This document shows positions 9,159-17,541 of a stretch of DNA of 64,000 nucleotides, in pieces. The position numbers were made by a program, and so were the translations under genes. Numbering within the stretch: the stretch's first letter is position 1; each line of letters begins with the position of its first letter. Source of the stretch: Gillisella vitis (GTDB lineage Bacteria > Pseudomonadota > Alphaproteobacteria > Rhizobiales > Rhizobiaceae). The notes beneath the pieces were generated by a model, which ran no database searches, had not been told where the DNA came from, and saw only the letters and a program-made list of their open reading frames with translations. The DNA lies in assembly GCA_009744235.1 (NCBI GenBank), contig WPHV01000017.1:1-64000 (forward strand). Direction: 5' to 3'.

Positions 9159-10145
9159 CTATTTTCCTTCTGTTTCAGTTGATTTCAGAAACTCCTGATG
9201 AAAACGACCGAGGTTTTCGGCGATGAACCGACCAAACCTTGCCGCGTCGTTCGCCTTCAGTGCGATAGAGTAGCTTTTCCCGCTTCCCTTAAACTCTGCC
9301 CGTACACTTGAATCATCTGCGCGCCATTCGCTCGCATTGCTTGGCCGCGTCGAAGGCTTCGTTGCCTTCTTGATGCCTCTAGCTAGAAACTCGAAACGAG
9401 CGTCTGATTCGAGAGAAAGGAATGCTTGATCGTCGACTAGGATCCGCGCCAGTTCAAGCGTTGTCGGTTTTTCGATCTGCTGCGCAAACTCAGTCCACCG
9501 ATCACGGCCAACGGACTTCGCCGCGCCAATCGCATTCGCGATTTCAGCTGGTACGCGACCTGATACCGACAGCATCCGGGTCAACATCGGCGCATCTACG
9601 GAGAGGGCGGCCTGGATCGTCGCCCGGTCGTATGCCAATTCGACCAATCGCTGCGCGAACATTGCGCGTTCTATGAAAGACAGGTTCTCTCGCGCCGAAT
9701 TTTCCTGCCCCTGGGCGATGACGTGGTCTGCGTCTGAGATTGCTTTTACAACAGCGCGGACCGGGCGTCCGAGATCCTTGGCCGCGCGCGCGCGACGATG
9801 CCCGAAAACGATTTGATAGCGACCTTCTGCCGTCGGGTGAGGGCGGACCTGTATCGGCGTGTCTTGTCCCCTCTCCCGGATCGCTTCGACGAGCTCGGCG
9901 TAAGCGACATCATCGATGCCCATCCGGTCTGAGACGAAAGAGGAATCCAACACCTCGGGATCGAGCTCGATGATAGTCTCGCCTGGAACCTGTTGCGCAG
10001 CCTGTTCAACCTTGTCTCGAAGCTCGCTCAAGGAGCTGATCATCGACCTCGAAGCGCCATGGGTGGCGTATCCAGGCGTTGCCTTGCGCTCTATACCCGC
10101 GTTTGCAGGAGACGTTATGTTAGCGAAAATGTCCTTACGAGCCAT
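9159..10145 (-). CDS. repB: Plasmid partitioning protein RepB (ParB family)
   Basis: 328 residues. RepB binds the plasmid centromere and works with RepA to segregate the plasmid; it also helps RepA repress the operon. The ParB N-terminal fold is visible with RYQIVFGHRRARAAKDLG (GHRR at 115-118) and the following helix QGQENSARENLSFIERA near 145-162. A helix-turn-helix region follows (ATIQAALSVDAPMLTRMLSV). The gene lies between repA (74-bp gap holding a candidate RepB site) and repC (153-bp gap holding the antisense RNA). The start is ATG at 10145. Confidence 0.96.
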   Translation of the reverse strand: MARKDIFANITSPANAGIERKATPGYATHGASRSMISSLSELRDKVEQAAQQVPGETIIELDPEVLDSSFVSDRMGIDDVAYAELVEAIRERGQDTPIQVRPHPTAEGRYQIVFGHRRARAAKDLGRPVRAVVKAISDADHVIAQGQENSARENLSFIERAMFAQRLVELAYDRATIQAALSVDAPMLTRMLSVSGRVPAEIANAIGAAKSVGRDRWTEFAQQIEKPTTLELARILVDDQAFLSLESDARFEFLARGIKKATKPSTRPSNASEWRADDSSVRAEFKGSGKSYSIALKANDAARFGRFIAENLGRFHQEFLKSTETEGK

Positions 10146-10200
10146 GGACCCACACTCCGGGTTTGGTCATCTTTCTGATTTCTCTGCGGAAAATTGCAGT

Positions 10201-10216
10201 TTGTACGGCTGACAAC
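10201..10216 (+). promoter_or_regulatory. Candidate RepB-binding (parS-like) site between repA and repB
   Basis: This is the second copy of TGTACGGCTGACAAC, identical to the one downstream of repC. With the preceding bases it is bounded by GTT on the left and AAC on the right (10199-10216), the outer bases expected of a RepB palindrome. The site lies in the 74-bp gap between repA and repB. Confidence 0.45.
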
Positions 10217-10219
10217 GGG

Positions 10220-11407
10220 TTATACATTGCGGCGCCCCCAAGCCTTCTGAAGTTGCTCGATAACTTCATTGTTGACGGCGTCCATCGACTCACGGGCTCG
10301 GTCATATGTCGCGGCCGTGAACTGAGCGCGCTCGACCTCATACAGGCTCTGCTTGGTCAGACCTGCGTCGGACACGGCAGTGGACTTGACCATATGATTT
10401 TTCATCATGTGCTCGGCGAACATGGATTGCATGAAACCGACCATTTGTTGCTGCGGTATATCGGTTGGCTCGTACCGCGTGACCAGATAGCGGAACCAAT
10501 CAAGGGAAACGTCAACGCCGACGCCTTCGACACTTTTTAGGATCTCGCCCAACATGAGCAGGAACTGGGACATCGACATGATGTCAAGCATCTGCGGGTG
10601 CACCGTGATGAGGACCGATGTTGCTGCCGTCAGCGCCGTGAGCGTCAGATAACCAAGCTGGGGAGGGCAGTCGACAACAACTACATCGTAGCGATCGTCG
10701 ACTTCTGCCAACGCGTCGCCGATACGGGTGTAGAACATCTTGCCGGCAGTCGAATCTTTTCGCTGCATAGCAATTGGCGTGTCGTACTCATATTCTTGTA
10801 GTTCGAGATTGGCTGGCACTACATCGAGGTTTGGAAAATTGGTAGGCTGGATGACGTCCTTGATCGACTTGCGTCCGTCGTCGTAGCGCAGCGCTTCGTA
10901 GAAGGACTTCTTTTCGTCCAACTCTGGCTGAATGCCATAAAGCGCAGTCAACGATGCTTGAGGATCGAGATCGACAGCTAGAACTCGGTAGCCCTTCAGC
11001 GCCAAGAACTGTGCGAGATGAGCCGAGGTCGTGGTCTTACCCGAACCGCCTTTAAAATTGACGACTGCAATCACCTGCAGTTTCTCATCAGCCTGCCGGT
11101 GCGGAACCCGATCAAGAAGTTGGCGGAGTTCGTTCACCTGATCTGCGGTATAGTAGCGTCGGCCGGTCGAGGTGGTGCTTGGCTCGACTCCCTTTCCCTG
11201 GAGGTGCAGCTTCTTGAGGTAGCTCTGCGAGACGCCGACAAAGTCCGCGACTTCCGCTAATGAGAATTGGCGGAGCGACTTCTGTGCGTTGGGCGGGAAT
11301 TTCTCGCGCCGCAGCATGTCGAGTTTCGAGGATATATCTCCGCCCTGCGCGAGGATAATATCTGCGAAACTCGACACTTTCTCCGAAGCGGCCATTTTCA
11401 CGTTCAT
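10220..11407 (-). CDS. repA: Plasmid partitioning ATPase RepA (ParA family)
   Basis: 395 residues. RepA is the ParA-type ATPase that moves plasmid copies apart and represses repABC transcription. A MerR-like helix-turn-helix (FSLAEVADFVGVSQSYLKKL, about 48-67) precedes the deviant Walker A (KGGSGKT, 119-125), then VLAVDLDPQASLTALYG and VVVVDCPPQLGYL. It is the first gene of the operon, with the start ATG at 11405-11407. Upstream are a 12-bp inverted repeat suited to RepA-RepB autorepression and two tra boxes shared with traI, so the replicator is probably under quorum control as well, as described for octopine Ti plasmids. Confidence 0.96.
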   Translation of the reverse strand: MNVKMAASEKVSSFADIILAQGGDISSKLDMLRREKFPPNAQKSLRQFSLAEVADFVGVSQSYLKKLHLQGKGVEPSTTSTGRRYYTADQVNELRQLLDRVPHRQADEKLQVIAVVNFKGGSGKTTTSAHLAQFLALKGYRVLAVDLDPQASLTALYGIQPELDEKKSFYEALRYDDGRKSIKDVIQPTNFPNLDVVPANLELQEYEYDTPIAMQRKDSTAGKMFYTRIGDALAEVDDRYDVVVVDCPPQLGYLTLTALTAATSVLITVHPQMLDIMSMSQFLLMLGEILKSVEGVGVDVSLDWFRYLVTRYEPTDIPQQQMVGFMQSMFAEHMMKNHMVKSTAVSDAGLTKQSLYEVERAQFTAATYDRARESMDAVNNEVIEQLQKAWGRRNV

Positions 11408-11424
11408 TCAGCTATTCGCCTCTA

Positions 11425-11463
11425 GTCACGATAATTTCAAGGAACTGATCCAATTATCGTGAC
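11425..11463. promoter_or_regulatory. Perfect 12-bp inverted repeat upstream of repA (candidate RepA operator)
   Basis: Arms GTCACGATAATT (11425-11436) and AATTATCGTGAC (11452-11463) are perfect complements separated by 15 bp, starting 18 bp upstream of the repA start codon. RepA-RepB autorepression at palindromes close to the repA promoter is established for this replicon family. No run of T follows either arm, so an operator is more likely than a terminator. Confidence 0.6.
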
Positions 11464-11606
11464 AATTGCCCGATTCCCATCTCTGGGCAAGGGATTTAAG
11501 GTTAACAAGGAGTTAACGGATATTTCCCGATTCCATCGCCCAAGGCGAATCTGCGATCATTTACCGTGAGTTAGTCAGATTTACTCCGTTTCGCCTAGTC
11601 ATCGCA

Positions 11607-11624
11607 AAATGCAGATTTGCACAT
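11607..11624. promoter_or_regulatory. tra box, repA-proximal
   Basis: AAATGCAGATTTGCACAT differs from the TraR palindrome ATGTGCAGATCTGCACAT at three positions. It lies about 200 bp upstream of repA and 150 bp upstream of traI. In octopine Ti plasmids, tra boxes in this same gap activate both repABC and traI-trb. Confidence 0.85.
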
Positions 11625-11697
11625 GAATCTCCTCCGCCTTAACTCACCATACGCTCACTTTCTAAGTGCGAGACCAGCGACTCGCTAGAATCACCTG

Positions 11698-11715
11698 AGG
11701 TGCAGATCTGCACAT
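11698..11715. promoter_or_regulatory. tra box, traI-proximal
   Basis: AGGTGCAGATCTGCACAT contains the full central palindrome TGCAGATCTGCA and the right-hand CAT. Its centre is 68 bp upstream of the traI start, a position suited to TraR activation of the traI-trb promoter. Confidence 0.9.
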
Positions 11716-11774
11716 AGGCACATGCTCAAGGAGATGATTTCTGTCCGCATGACCCAGTTCAAGCGGAGATAATC

Positions 11775-12410
11775 ATGCGGATATTGACCGTTGCACCCGA
11801 CCAATACGAGCGCCATCGCGACTTCCTGAGACAGATGCACCGTCTTCGCGCGACGGTATTTGGCGGACGTCTCGCCTGGGACGTCTCCATCACCGCGGGA
11901 GAAGAGCGTGACCAGTACGATGATTGCAGACCGACTTATCTTCTGGCAATTGCCGACGGTGGAAAGGTCGCAGGTTGCGTTCGCCTCCTTCCCGCTTCTG
12001 GTCCCACAATGCTGGAGCAGACCTTCCCCCAGCTTCTCGATGCAGGTTCGCTTCGCCCTCATTCTGGGATGGTCGAGAGTTCACGCTTCTGCGTCGATAC
12101 CTCACCTGTCTCACAGAGGGGAGCAAGCCAACTGCATCTTGCGACGCTCACCTTGTTCGCCGGTATCATCGAATGGTCGATGGCGAGTGGCTACAGCGAG
12201 ATCGTCACGGCCACTGATCTCCGCTTCGAACGCATCCTGAAGCGAGCGGGATGGCCGATGCAGCGTCTCGGTGAACCGGCCACGATTGGTAACACCATCG
12301 CTATCGCCGGAAGCCTGCCGGCCGACCGTGGCAGCTTTGAGCGGGTTTGCCCACAGGGGTACCATTCGACCCCGCAGATCGATGGGGCATTGCTCAGGAG
12401 CGCCGCGTGA
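11775..12410 (+). CDS. traI: Acyl-homoserine-lactone synthase TraI
   Basis: 211 residues, LuxI family. In Ti plasmids TraI makes N-3-oxo-octanoyl-homoserine lactone from S-adenosylmethionine and acyl-ACP. The residues that define the family are all at their usual places: R25, W35, E43, D46, D49, R70, F84 and E101. A ribosome-binding motif (GCGGAGAT) precedes the ATG. The gene opens the traI-trb operon and overlaps trbB by four bases (GTGA at 12407-12410), so the two are translationally coupled. Transcription should depend on TraR at the two tra boxes upstream, which forms the positive feedback loop. Acyl-chain specificity cannot be read from the sequence. Confidence 0.96.
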   Translation: MRILTVAPDQYERHRDFLRQMHRLRATVFGGRLAWDVSITAGEERDQYDDCRPTYLLAIADGGKVAGCVRLLPASGPTMLEQTFPQLLDAGSLRPHSGMVESSRFCVDTSPVSQRGASQLHLATLTLFAGIIEWSMASGYSEIVTATDLRFERILKRAGWPMQRLGEPATIGNTIAIAGSLPADRGSFERVCPQGYHSTPQIDGALLRSAA

Positions 12411-13378
12411 CCGAGCTCCGATCCCATCCCCGCCTCGTCCGCAAACTACAGGACGCGCTTGGCGACCAACTGTGCATCGCCCTCGACGACGCCACCGTTG
12501 TCGAGATCATGCTTAATCCGGACGGCAGGCTGTTCATCGAGCGGCTGGGGCACGGCGTGGCACCTGCCGGCGCAATGAGCACCGCCGCAGCCGAAGTTGT
12601 CATCGGCAGTGTCGCCCACGCCTTGCAGTCGGAGGCCGACGACGAACGTCCGATCATCTCTGGCGAACTGCCGATCGGCGGACACCGCTTCGAGGGGCTA
12701 TTGCCGCCGGTGGTATTCGGACCGGCATTCACCATTCGCCGTCGTGCCTCGCGTCTCATTCCACTGACAGAGTATGTGAAGTCGAAGGTGATGACGGAAG
12801 CACAGGCGTCCGCCATTCGAAGCGCGATCGATGCGCGGATGAACATCGTCATCTCCGGTGGCACGGGGTCGGGCAAAACGACGCTCGCCAATGCTATCAT
12901 CGCCGAAATCGTGACTGCGTCCCCGGACGATCGAATGGTCATCCTCGAAGACACCGCTGAAATCCAATGCGCGGCCGAGAACGCCGTGTCCCTACATACC
13001 AGCGATACCATCGACATGGCGCGCCTGCTTAAGAGCACGATGCGCCTGCGTCCCGACCGCATCATTGTCGGTGAGGTCCGCGACGGTGCGGCCCTGACGC
13101 TGCTCAAGGCTTGGAACACCGGCCATCCCGGCGGCGTCACCACGATCCATTCCAACACGGCGATGTCAGCCTTGCGCCGGCTGGAGCAACTGACGGCAGA
13201 AGCCAGCCAGCAGCCGATGCAGGAGGTGATCGGCGAGGCAGTCGATCTCGTCGTCTCTATTGAACGAACGGGAAAGGGGAGGCGGGTCCGTGAGGTGGTC
13301 CACATCGAAGGATACCGCAACGGCCGCTACCAGACCGAACATTATGCCCAGATCGATGAGGACAGCCATGTCGCGTAA
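12407..13378 (+). CDS. trbB: Conjugation ATPase TrbB (VirB11 family)
   Basis: 323 residues from the GTG that overlaps the traI stop. TrbB is the hexameric secretion ATPase of the Trb mating-pair-formation system and acts at the inner face of the inner membrane. Visible motifs are Walker A GGTGSGKT (151-158), the Asp box ILEDTAEIQ, Walker B RIIVGEVRDGAAL and the His box GGVTTIHSN. A longer frame reaching back to 12347 overlaps traI, lacks a plausible start and was not used. It overlaps trbC by 11 bases. Confidence 0.96.
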   Translation: MTELRSHPRLVRKLQDALGDQLCIALDDATVVEIMLNPDGRLFIERLGHGVAPAGAMSTAAAEVVIGSVAHALQSEADDERPIISGELPIGGHRFEGLLPPVVFGPAFTIRRRASRLIPLTEYVKSKVMTEAQASAIRSAIDARMNIVISGGTGSGKTTLANAIIAEIVTASPDDRMVILEDTAEIQCAAENAVSLHTSDTIDMARLLKSTMRLRPDRIIVGEVRDGAALTLLKAWNTGHPGGVTTIHSNTAMSALRRLEQLTAEASQQPMQEVIGEAVDLVVSIERTGKGRRVREVVHIEGYRNGRYQTEHYAQIDEDSHVA

Positions 13379-13772
13379 AATCTCTATTCTTCTCAACGGC
13401 GCGACGCTTGTCGCCATTTCTATCGGCTTTAGCGATTTCGCATTCGCTTCCTCGGGCGGAGGCGGTCTTCCCTGGGAATCGCCGCTGCAACAGATCCAGC
13501 AATCGATCACCGGACCTGTCGCCGGGTTTATCGCGCTGGCCGCTGTCGCCATTGCCGGCGCCATGCTGATCTTCGGAGGCGAGCTGAATGATTTCGCGAG
13601 ACGGCTTTGCTATGTGGCGCTGGTGGGTGGGGTACTCCTCGGTGCCACCCAGATCGTTGCTCTCTTCGGCGCGACCGGCGCCTCGATCGGCGAGGGCCAC
13701 GCACAGGCCGAGCAGGGAACTCCCGAACCGAAGGCGACGCCGGCCACAGCGGGGGAGGGGGCTCATGGCTGA
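13368..13772 (+). CDS. trbC: TrbC pilin (VirB2-like)
   Basis: 134 residues. It is the likely major pilin of the conjugative pilus; in RP4 and Ti systems TrbC is cleaved and cyclised by TraF. The signal sequence runs ISILLNGATLVAISIGFSDFAFASSGGGG, followed by PWESPLQQIQQSITGPVAGF and two hydrophobic stretches (about 45-68 and 78-100). The C-terminal tail (EQGTPEPKATPATAGEG) is hydrophilic and probably removed. The start ATG lies inside the end of trbB, and the gene overlaps trbD by eight bases. The TraF protease encoded at 44371-44898 is its expected processing enzyme. Confidence 0.93.
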   Translation: MSRKISILLNGATLVAISIGFSDFAFASSGGGGLPWESPLQQIQQSITGPVAGFIALAAVAIAGAMLIFGGELNDFARRLCYVALVGGVLLGATQIVALFGATGASIGEGHAQAEQGTPEPKATPATAGEGAHG

Positions 13773-14064
13773 GGCCGGATCTTCTTTGGCGCGCTCGCGT
13801 GTGCACAGGGCATTATCGCGTCCGAACCTGTTGATGGGCGCCGACCGCGAGCTCGTGCTGCTGACGGCGCTGGCCGCCATCATCCTGATCTTCGTTGTCC
13901 TGACCTGGTACGCGGCCCTGTTTGGCATCGTGATCTGGCTGGTTGCAGTTGCAACACTGCGCATGATGGCCAAATCCGATCCGCTGATGCGGCGGGTCTA
14001 TCTCCGCCACATCTCTTACAAGACGTCGTATCGCGCGACGTCGTCGCCGTGGCGCAAGTTCTAA
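13765..14064 (+). CDS. trbD: Conjugal transfer membrane protein TrbD (VirB3-like)
   Basis: 99 residues, the length of Ti-plasmid TrbD. It is an inner-membrane component linked to the TrbE ATPase. Two adjacent hydrophobic segments (about 33-70) follow the motif HRALSRPNLLMGADRELVL, and the C-terminus is basic. The start ATG lies before the trbC stop, and trbE starts three bases after its stop. The longer in-frame extension to 13588 is a shadow of trbC. Confidence 0.93.
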   Translation: MAEAGSSLARSRVHRALSRPNLLMGADRELVLLTALAAIILIFVVLTWYAALFGIVIWLVAVATLRMMAKSDPLMRRVYLRHISYKTSYRATSSPWRKF

Positions 14065-14067
14065 GAG

Positions 14068-16536
14068 ATGGTAGCGCTCAAATCATTCCGCCATTCCGGA
14101 CCATCGTTTGCGGATCTCGTGCCCTATGCCGGCCTCGTCGATAATGGCGTTATCCTGCTGAAGGACGGCTCGCTGATGGCCGGCTGGTATTTTGCCGGGC
14201 CGGATAGCGAGAGCTCGACCGACGCCGAGCGCAACGAGGTGTCGCGACAGATCAATGCCATCTTGTCGCGGCTCGGCTCCGGATGGATGATCCAGGTAGA
14301 GGCCATCAGGATGCCGGCCGGCGATTACCCGACCAAGGCGGACTCGAACTTTCCTGATCCTGTCACACGTGCCATCGACAATGAGCGGCGGGCGCATTTT
14401 CAGAAGGAGAGGGGGCATTTCGAAAGCCGCCATGCGCTGATCCTGACCTGGCGGCCTCCGGAGCCGCGGCGCTCCGGGTTGACGCGCTATATCTATTCGG
14501 ATGCCGCAAGCCGCTCCGCCACTTACGCCGACAAGGCACTGACAAGTTTCCTGACCTCGATCCGGGAGGTCGAGCAGTATCTCGCCAATGTCGTGTCGAT
14601 CCGCCGGATGATGACGCGAGAGACGTCAGAACGGGGCGGGTTCCGCGTCGCGCGCTACGACGAGCTCTTCCAGTTCATTCGCTTCTGCGTAACCGGCGAG
14701 AACCATCCGGTTCGCCTGCCCGACATCCCGATGTATCTCGACTGGCTAGTGACGGCCGAGTTGCAGCATGGCTTGACCCCAATGGTCGAGAACCGTTTTC
14801 TCGGTGTGGTGGCGATCGACGGCCTGCCGGCTGAAAGCTGGCCTGGCATTCTCAATACGCTCGACCGGATGCCGCTCACATATCGCTGGTCGTCCCGCTT
14901 CGTCTTCCTCGATACTGAGGAAGCACGGGCAAGGCTCGAGCGCACTCGGAAGAAGTGGCAGCAGAAAGTACGGCCGTTCTTCGATCAGCTTTTCCAAACC
15001 CAGAGCCGCTCGGTCGATCAGGATGCCATGTTGATGGTGGCAGAAACCGAGGACGCCATCGCCGAAGCCTCCTCGCAGCTCGTCGCGTATGGCTATTACA
15101 CACCGGTCATCGTCATCTTTGAAGAAGACCCCACCCGCCTCCAGGAAAAGTGCGAGGCGATCCGCCGGCTGATTCAGGCCGAAGGTTTTGGCGCACGCAT
15201 CGAGACGTTGAACGCCACGGATGCCTTTCTCGGCAGCCTGCCTGGAGTTTCCTACGCCAATATCCGCGAGCCGCTGATCAATACCCGCAATCTTGCCGAC
15301 CTCATCCCGCTCAATTCCGTCTGGTCTGGCAGTCCAGTAGCAACTTGCCCATTCTATCCGCCGGCCTCGCCGCCCCTGATGCAGGTGGCCTCCGGATCGA
15401 CGCCGTTCCGGCTGAACCTGCATGTCGATGACGTCGGGCATACGCTGATCTTCGGTCCGACCGGCTCCGGAAAATCGACGCTGGTGGCGCTGATTGCCGC
15501 GCAGTTCCGGCGTTATGCGGATGCCCAGGTGTTCGCCTTCGACAAGGGCGGCTCGATGATGCCACTGACGATGGGCATCGACGGCGATCACTACCAGATC
15601 GGCGGCGATATCGGCCCCTCGGCTGGTGGTGAGGTAAAGGCGCTTGCCTTTTGCCCGCTCGCCGAACTGTCGACCGACGGCGACCGCGCCTGGGCCTCCG
15701 AGTGGATCGAGATGCTGGTGGCGCTGCAAGGTGTGGCCATCACCCCGGACTATCGCAACGCCATCTCCAGGCAGTTGGCACTGATGGCGGAATCCCGTGG
15801 CCGATCGCTTTCGGACTTCGTTTCCGGCGTGCAGATGCGCGAGATCAAGGACGCACTGCATCACTACACCGTCGACGGGCCAATGGGCCAGTTGCTCGAC
15901 GCCGAGCAGGACGGCCTGGCGCTTGGCGCTTTCCAGTGCTTCGAGATCGAGGAACTGATGAACATGGGCGAGCGCAATCTCGTTCCCGTTCTCACCTACC
16001 TGTTTCGGCGTATCGAGAAACGCCTGACCGGCGCACCCAGCCTGATCATCCTCGACGAGGCCTGGCTGATGCTCGGTCATCCAGTGTTTCGCGACAAGAT
16101 CCGGGAATGGTTGAAGGTGCTGCGCAAGGCCAATTGCGCCGTGGTGCTTGCGACCCAATCCATCTCGGACGCCGAGCGATCCGGCATCATCGATGTGCTG
16201 AAGGAATCCTGCCCGACAAAAATCTGCCTGCCGAACGGCGCGGCACGCGAACCGGGCACGCGTGAGTTCTATGAGCGCATCGGCTTTAATGAGCGGCAGA
16301 TCGAGATCGTCGCGACCGCCATTCCAAAGCGCGAATATTACGTCGTCTCACCGGAGGGCCGAAGGCTCTTCAACATGTCGCTCGGTCCGGTCGCGCTCTC
16401 GTTTGTCGGGGCGACCGGTAAGGAAGACCTGAAACGCATTCGAACCCTTCACTCCGAACACGGGGCCGCGTGGCCTTGTCCTTGGCTCCAGCAAAGGGGG
16501 ATCGCCCATGCCGAGACATTTTTTCCGACATCTTGA
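14068..16536 (+). CDS. trbE: Conjugation ATPase TrbE (VirB4 family)
   Basis: 822 residues. TrbE is the large ATPase that powers pilus assembly and substrate transfer. It begins LKSFRHSGPSFADLVPYAG, as in Ti homologues. Walker A (GPTGSGKS) lies near residue 465, and Walker B (SLIILDEAWLMLG) near 655-668, followed by VVLATQSISDAERSG. The C-terminal 10 residues overlap the start of trbJ. It is full length for the family. Confidence 0.97.
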   Translation: MVALKSFRHSGPSFADLVPYAGLVDNGVILLKDGSLMAGWYFAGPDSESSTDAERNEVSRQINAILSRLGSGWMIQVEAIRMPAGDYPTKADSNFPDPVTRAIDNERRAHFQKERGHFESRHALILTWRPPEPRRSGLTRYIYSDAASRSATYADKALTSFLTSIREVEQYLANVVSIRRMMTRETSERGGFRVARYDELFQFIRFCVTGENHPVRLPDIPMYLDWLVTAELQHGLTPMVENRFLGVVAIDGLPAESWPGILNTLDRMPLTYRWSSRFVFLDTEEARARLERTRKKWQQKVRPFFDQLFQTQSRSVDQDAMLMVAETEDAIAEASSQLVAYGYYTPVIVIFEEDPTRLQEKCEAIRRLIQAEGFGARIETLNATDAFLGSLPGVSYANIREPLINTRNLADLIPLNSVWSGSPVATCPFYPPASPPLMQVASGSTPFRLNLHVDDVGHTLIFGPTGSGKSTLVALIAAQFRRYADAQVFAFDKGGSMMPLTMGIDGDHYQIGGDIGPSAGGEVKALAFCPLAELSTDGDRAWASEWIEMLVALQGVAITPDYRNAISRQLALMAESRGRSLSDFVSGVQMREIKDALHHYTVDGPMGQLLDAEQDGLALGAFQCFEIEELMNMGERNLVPVLTYLFRRIEKRLTGAPSLIILDEAWLMLGHPVFRDKIREWLKVLRKANCAVVLATQSISDAERSGIIDVLKESCPTKICLPNGAAREPGTREFYERIGFNERQIEIVATAIPKREYYVVSPEGRRLFNMSLGPVALSFVGATGKEDLKRIRTLHSEHGAAWPCPWLQQRGIAHAETFFPTS

Positions 16537-17317
16537 AACCGTACCTATGGTCGTCGTCGTTGCGACCGCGCTTGCGATTGCATTGCCACTTCCGGCCCGG
16601 GCCGGCGGCGTGACGGGAGAGGCGACCGAATGGACACAGCTCGCCAACAATGCCGAACTGATTTCGCTGGTCGGCAAGTCGACTGAGCAGGTCAACAACC
16701 AGATCACCCAGATCTCGCAGCTTGCCGAGCAGATCCAGAACCAGATCAACATCTACAACAACATGCTGCAGAACACCGCGAAATTGCCAGACCACGTCTG
16801 GGGCCAGGTCGAAAGCGACCTCAAGAACCTGCAAAACGTTGTCGCGCAGGGGCAGGGGGTCGCGTTCTCAATGGGCAATATCGACGACGTGCTCAAGCAG
16901 CGTTTCCAAAGCTTTGCCGAGATGAAAAGCAACCTGCCCGACGGGGCAGGCTTCTCGTCGACCTATCAGAACTGGTCTGACACCAACCGCGACACGATCG
17001 CCGGTTCCCTGAAGGCCGCAAACCTGACTGCCGACCAGTTCTCGAGCGAGGAAAGCACGATGTCATCGCTGCGCTCCATGTCGGAATCGGCCGACGGGCA
17101 GATGAAGGCGCTGCAGGTCGGGCATCAGATCGCAGCCCAGCAGGTCGCGCAGATGCAGAAGCTTCGGGGTCTGGTTTCCCAGCAAATGACGATGATGGGC
17201 ACCTGGTTTCAGTCGGAGCAGGCGCAGAAGGATCTCGCCCAGGCGCGCCGTGAACAATTCTTCAGCGGAAGCGAGCGCGACATACGTGGTGGGCAGACGA
17301 TGGAACCGCGCTGGTGA
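16508..17317 (+). CDS. trbJ: Conjugal transfer protein TrbJ (VirB5-like)
   Basis: 269 residues. TrbJ is a periplasmic or pilus-associated protein of the VirB5 class. A signal peptide ends near PLPARAGG (about 30-36). The rest is strongly helical, with repeated QITQISQLAEQIQNQIN-type segments that suggest coiled coil. The last residues (DIRGGQTMEPRW) are nearly repeated at the end of TrbK (DIRGGQEMKPRW), so the two C-termini may share an origin. The gene overlaps trbE by 29 bases and trbK by four. Confidence 0.93.
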   Translation: MPRHFFRHLETVPMVVVVATALAIALPLPARAGGVTGEATEWTQLANNAELISLVGKSTEQVNNQITQISQLAEQIQNQINIYNNMLQNTAKLPDHVWGQVESDLKNLQNVVAQGQGVAFSMGNIDDVLKQRFQSFAEMKSNLPDGAGFSSTYQNWSDTNRDTIAGSLKAANLTADQFSSEESTMSSLRSMSESADGQMKALQVGHQIAAQQVAQMQKLRGLVSQQMTMMGTWFQSEQAQKDLAQARREQFFSGSERDIRGGQTMEPRW

Positions 17318-17541
17318 GCCCGCGTCTTGTCGTCATCCTTGCTGTCGTGGGGATCATCGCGTCCGGTATCGGCATCGCCAGGTGGATCGTCCAGCCGGGA
17401 CCAACTCCAATGTCCGGAGCGGAAGAAGCATCGCCAGAGGCTCCATCCGACGCCGACCGCCGTGCTCACCGTGAAAAGTTCTTTGGCGGCGACACTACTC
17501 GCGACATTCGCGGCGGCCAGGAGATGAAGCCGAGATGGTGA
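17314..17541 (+). CDS. trbK: TrbK, entry-exclusion-type protein
   Basis: 75 residues from a GTG that overlaps the trbJ stop (GTGA). It has a single N-terminal hydrophobic segment (VVILAVVGIIASGIGIARWI) and a hydrophilic tail. In RP4 and Ti plasmids TrbK at this locus is an inner-membrane or lipoprotein factor for entry exclusion. No lipobox cysteine is present here, so this copy is probably a simple membrane-anchored protein. The C-terminus matches the end of TrbJ. It overlaps trbL by seven bases. Confidence 0.82.
   Translation: MSPRLVVILAVVGIIASGIGIARWIVQPGPTPMSGAEEASPEAPSDADRRAHREKFFGGDTTRDIRGGQEMKPRW

Noticed and set aside
12394..13320. 308-residue minus-strand open frame
   Set aside because: It is antisense to trbB, whose ATPase motifs and overlap with traI settle the coding strand.
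14746..16158. 470-residue minus-strand open frame
   Set aside because: It is antisense to trbE, which has Walker A and B motifs and the right length; the minus-strand product has no familiar motif.
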